This document shows positions 18,760 through 20,052 of a stretch of 20,052 bases of DNA, piece by piece. The first letter of the stretch is position 1. Every line of letters starts with the position of its first letter. The position numbers were made by a program, and so were the translations under genes. Origin of the DNA: Mycoemilia scoparia (taxonomy: Eukaryota; Kickxellomycota; Kickxellomycetes; Kickxellales; Kickxellaceae). The DNA is taken from assembly GCA_027575805.1 (NCBI GenBank), contig JANBPU010000281.1, positions 1 to 20,052 on the forward strand. The letters are read 5' to 3'. A model generated the notes under the pieces. It was given only the letters and a program-made list of their open reading frames with translations, ran no database searches and was not told the origin of the DNA.

Positions 18760-18788
18760 TACTCGTTTAGCCTTCGGCCAAACATCAT
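18752..18788 (+). repeat. DIRS right outer end
   Basis: 37 bp matching the second half of the internal complementary region. It contains the near-palindrome TTAGCCTTCGGCCAAA. Confidence 0.85.
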
Positions 18789-19057
18789 ATAATACAATAC
18801 TCCAGCCCAAAAGGAATGACAGGTATGAGTTTCTTATTAAGTAAACCGCTGAAGCCATTATTCTCTTGCACTGCTTTAATGACTGTTAGGGCACTCACAA
18901 TATAGACAAGGAATTCAAAGTCTTTTTTTGTAATCATAGTGGTAGGAGTGCCTTTTATTACACTCTGCCTGATTAAAACTTCCTCATGTTGGATTAATAT
19001 TACCCCCTGTTGGATTATATTTCCCTCTGCTGGGTGTATGCTATCCATGTCTGACAT
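18789..19057 (-). pseudogene. 5' part of the unrecognised gene split by the DIRS element
   Basis: The N-terminal 89 codons of the gene whose remainder is at 14215-14683. The start is ATG 19055-19057, the first ATG downstream of a TATA box at 19175-19182, with no other ATG in between. The N-terminus (residues 1-45) is Gln/Glu/Ile-rich. Residues 46-89 look like a folded segment (KKDFEFLVYIVSALTVIKAV, then KKLIPVIPFGLEYC). In the present state translation would run one codon past the boundary and stop at the TGA 18785-18787 inside the element, leaving about 90 residues. I know no family for it. Alternative: an unrelated short frame, but promoter, start and exact in-frame continuation across the element argue against that. 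Confidence 0.7.
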
Positions 19058-19174
19058 AAGTTCTGGAGTGTTGGATATTGATGTGAGATTGGTAGTAGAG
19101 GGTATGAAAGATATTGAGGATTTATTACTGAATAATTGGTGAGTGATTGTTTTTGGATATGGAAATTGCTGCCC

Positions 19175-19182
19175 TATTTATA
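19175..19182 (-). promoter_or_regulatory. TATA box of the split gene
   Basis: GGTATAAATAGGGC on the minus strand, 118 bp upstream of the ATG at 19057. This is a textbook TATAAATA core. Confidence 0.7.
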
Positions 19183-19274
19183 CCTCTTTCCATGATAAAT
19201 AATTGATTAAATTCTCTATTTGGTTTTTAGAAGATGGTAGTGATAACTGGCAGTAGGGGCAGTAGATGTATTGG

Positions 19275-19396
19275 CAATTTTACAGATATCATATTCTTTG
19301 GCTATAAAAAATATTTATATAAAAAATTATATTATCACTGATTTACATGCCCCCAAAAATTTTATAGCCAAAGCATATGAAAACTGTTAAAATTAG
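19275..19396. mobile_element. Foldback/MITE-like element, about 120 bp
   Basis: Inverted arms: the left AATTTTACAGATATCATATT continuing CTTTGGCTATAAAA, and the right the complement with AATTTTAACAGTTTTCATAT continuing GCTTTGGCTATAAAA. The arms are about 35 bp with one gap and few mismatches around an AT-rich loop. Confidence 0.65.
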
Positions 19397-19401
19397 TTAT
19401 T

Positions 19402-19460
19402 ATGGATCATGATTTTGAAGAGCGAAAGTTTACTAGTAAAACTGGACATCCATTTGCATC
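19402..19460 (+). mobile_element. MITE copy 5 (truncated)
   Basis: Carries the left half of the family only: GATTTTGAAGAGCGAAAG, TTTACTAGTAAAACTGGACA and CCATTTG. Similarity then ends. No right terminus is visible. Confidence 0.7.
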
Positions 19461-19562
19461 AGAACTTTTGTTGGTTAGTATCACAGTATATTGGGCTGTA
19501 TCTTGGTATATCACACATACATTTTCAGTACAATAATTTTAGTATCATGTGCAGGACTTGGT

Positions 19563-19805
19563 ACCATTTTAGTATCATGATAGTATTGTGATAGTATCAC
19601 AATACTATCTACCCATTCTCAAATACTTTCAAAAATGGGCTGATAGTATCCAGATAATATCTTGATAGTATCATGATACTAAAATGATACAACATGATAC
19701 TAATATGATATAACATGATACTAATATGATACAACATGATACAACATGATACTAACTTGATATAAAATGATACTAACCTGATATTAAAGGATACTAAAAA
19801 GATAC
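19563..19805. repeat. TGATAC-type short repeats with hairpins
   Basis: Irregular repeats of ATGATACTAA / ATGATACAAC units about 10-20 bp long (densest at 19665-19805). They are preceded by a perfect hairpin GATAGTATTGTGAT / ATCACAATACTATC (19579-19609). The block CCATTTTAGTATCATGATAG (19563 on) recurs inverted at about 19660-19690. Confidence 0.7.
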
Positions 19806-19811
19806 AAAAAT

Positions 19812-19930
19812 GATAAATAAAAAGCATCTAACTCATTTCTAATTAGTTTAGATGAGATTGGTCTTAAAAGAAATCCAAAAGCATCTAAACACAATTAGAA
19901 AGAGCCTAGATACTTTTTATTTATTATAGG
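19812..19930. mobile_element. Second foldback/MITE-like element
   Basis: Imperfect inverted arms of about 45 bp: the left begins GATAAATAAAAAGCATCTAA, and the right (complement) begins AATAAATAAAAAGTATCTAG. Both arms continue with TTTCTAATT and GTTTAGATG. Non-coding. Confidence 0.55.
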
Positions 19931-19978
19931 GCATTAGTTACTTTATCTGATGCCCTAATTCAATTCATATGAACACTA

Positions 19979-20052
19979 CACTACGGCAAAAACCACTACG
20001 TCTCAGACATAGAATTTTCGTCTGAGACGTAGGATTCCATTCTACGTCAAAA
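19979..20052 (+). mobile_element. Probable terminus of a CACTA/CMC-type DNA transposon (runs off the window)
   Basis: Starts CACTACGGCAAAAACC, the typical CACTA..(C)GGCAAAA terminus. It is followed by a 13-bp perfect inverted pair CTACGTCTCAGAC (19996-20008) / GTCTGAGACGTAG (20020-20032) and another TCTACGTC, like subterminal transposase-binding repeats. An overlapping CACTA at 19974 makes the exact first base uncertain. Confidence 0.5.

Larger units (their letters stand above)
14684..18788 (+). mobile_element. DIRS-type tyrosine-recombinase retrotransposon, 4.1 kb
   Basis: The order is left outer end, inverted terminal repeat, gag-like frame, RT/RNase H/MT-like frame, tyrosine recombinase, internal complementary region and right inverted repeat. 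This is the diagnostic plan of DIRS1-like elements, which integrate by a tyrosine recombinase from a circular intermediate and leave no target duplication. The inner repeats (14741-14824 and 18676-18759) match at 82 of 84 positions. The internal region (18467-18567) is the reverse complement of the right outer end joined to the left outer end. Flanks (CCCTTG / ATAATAC) show no duplication, only a shared AT that leaves 2 bp of ambiguity in the borders. Gag and recombinase carry stop codons, so this copy is probably not autonomous, although the RT frame is intact. Confidence 0.93.
19183..20052. other. Repeat-rich, gene-free right end
   Basis: No coding frame is supported. The region is a mosaic: foldback (19275-19396), MITE fragment (19402-19460), TGATAC-type repeats (19563-19805), second foldback (19812-19930) and a transposon terminus (19979 to the edge). 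Confidence 0.7.

Overview
The window looks like AT-rich nuclear DNA of a fungus. The coding genes have small introns of about 75-105 nt with GT..AG ends, long AT-rich spacers, homopolymeric Asn/Ser tracts in proteins, a fungal-type MATE transporter and a DIRS-type tyrosine-recombinase retrotransposon. An early-diverging lineage such as Mucoromycota is my best guess, because DIRS elements are common there. The species cannot be read from the sequence, and I saw no rRNA, tRNA or CRISPR.

Positions 1-5350 carry four small minus-strand genes of unrecognised function (stops at 616, 1798, 2770 and 4054). Three of them have a clear TATA box 88-132 bp upstream of the chosen ATG. The one at 4054-5241 is best read as three exons. 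Positions 5350-9449 are non-coding spacer with microsatellites, a MITE and a diverged inverted repeat pair, ending in the promoter and leader of an intronless MATE-family transporter gene (9450-11456). Positions 12453-13494 hold a three-exon gene for a BAG-domain Hsp70 co-chaperone with an N-terminal ubiquitin-like domain.

Positions 14215-19182 are the most striking part. A minus-strand gene of unknown function, with its own TATA box, is split by a 4.1-kb DIRS element (14684-18788). The element has the full DIRS anatomy: inverted terminal repeats, an internal complementary region matching the outer ends of both termini, and gag, RT/RNase H/MT and tyrosine recombinase frames. Conceptually removing it, with no target duplication, joins the two host gene parts into one open frame of 245 codons. 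Gag and the recombinase each carry nonsense codons, all explainable by C-to-T-type transitions.

A short MITE family (about 105-125 bp, five copies) is scattered through the window. The right end (19190-20052) is a nest of foldbacks, a TGATAC-rich repeat and what looks like the terminus of a CACTA/CMC-type DNA transposon running off the edge.
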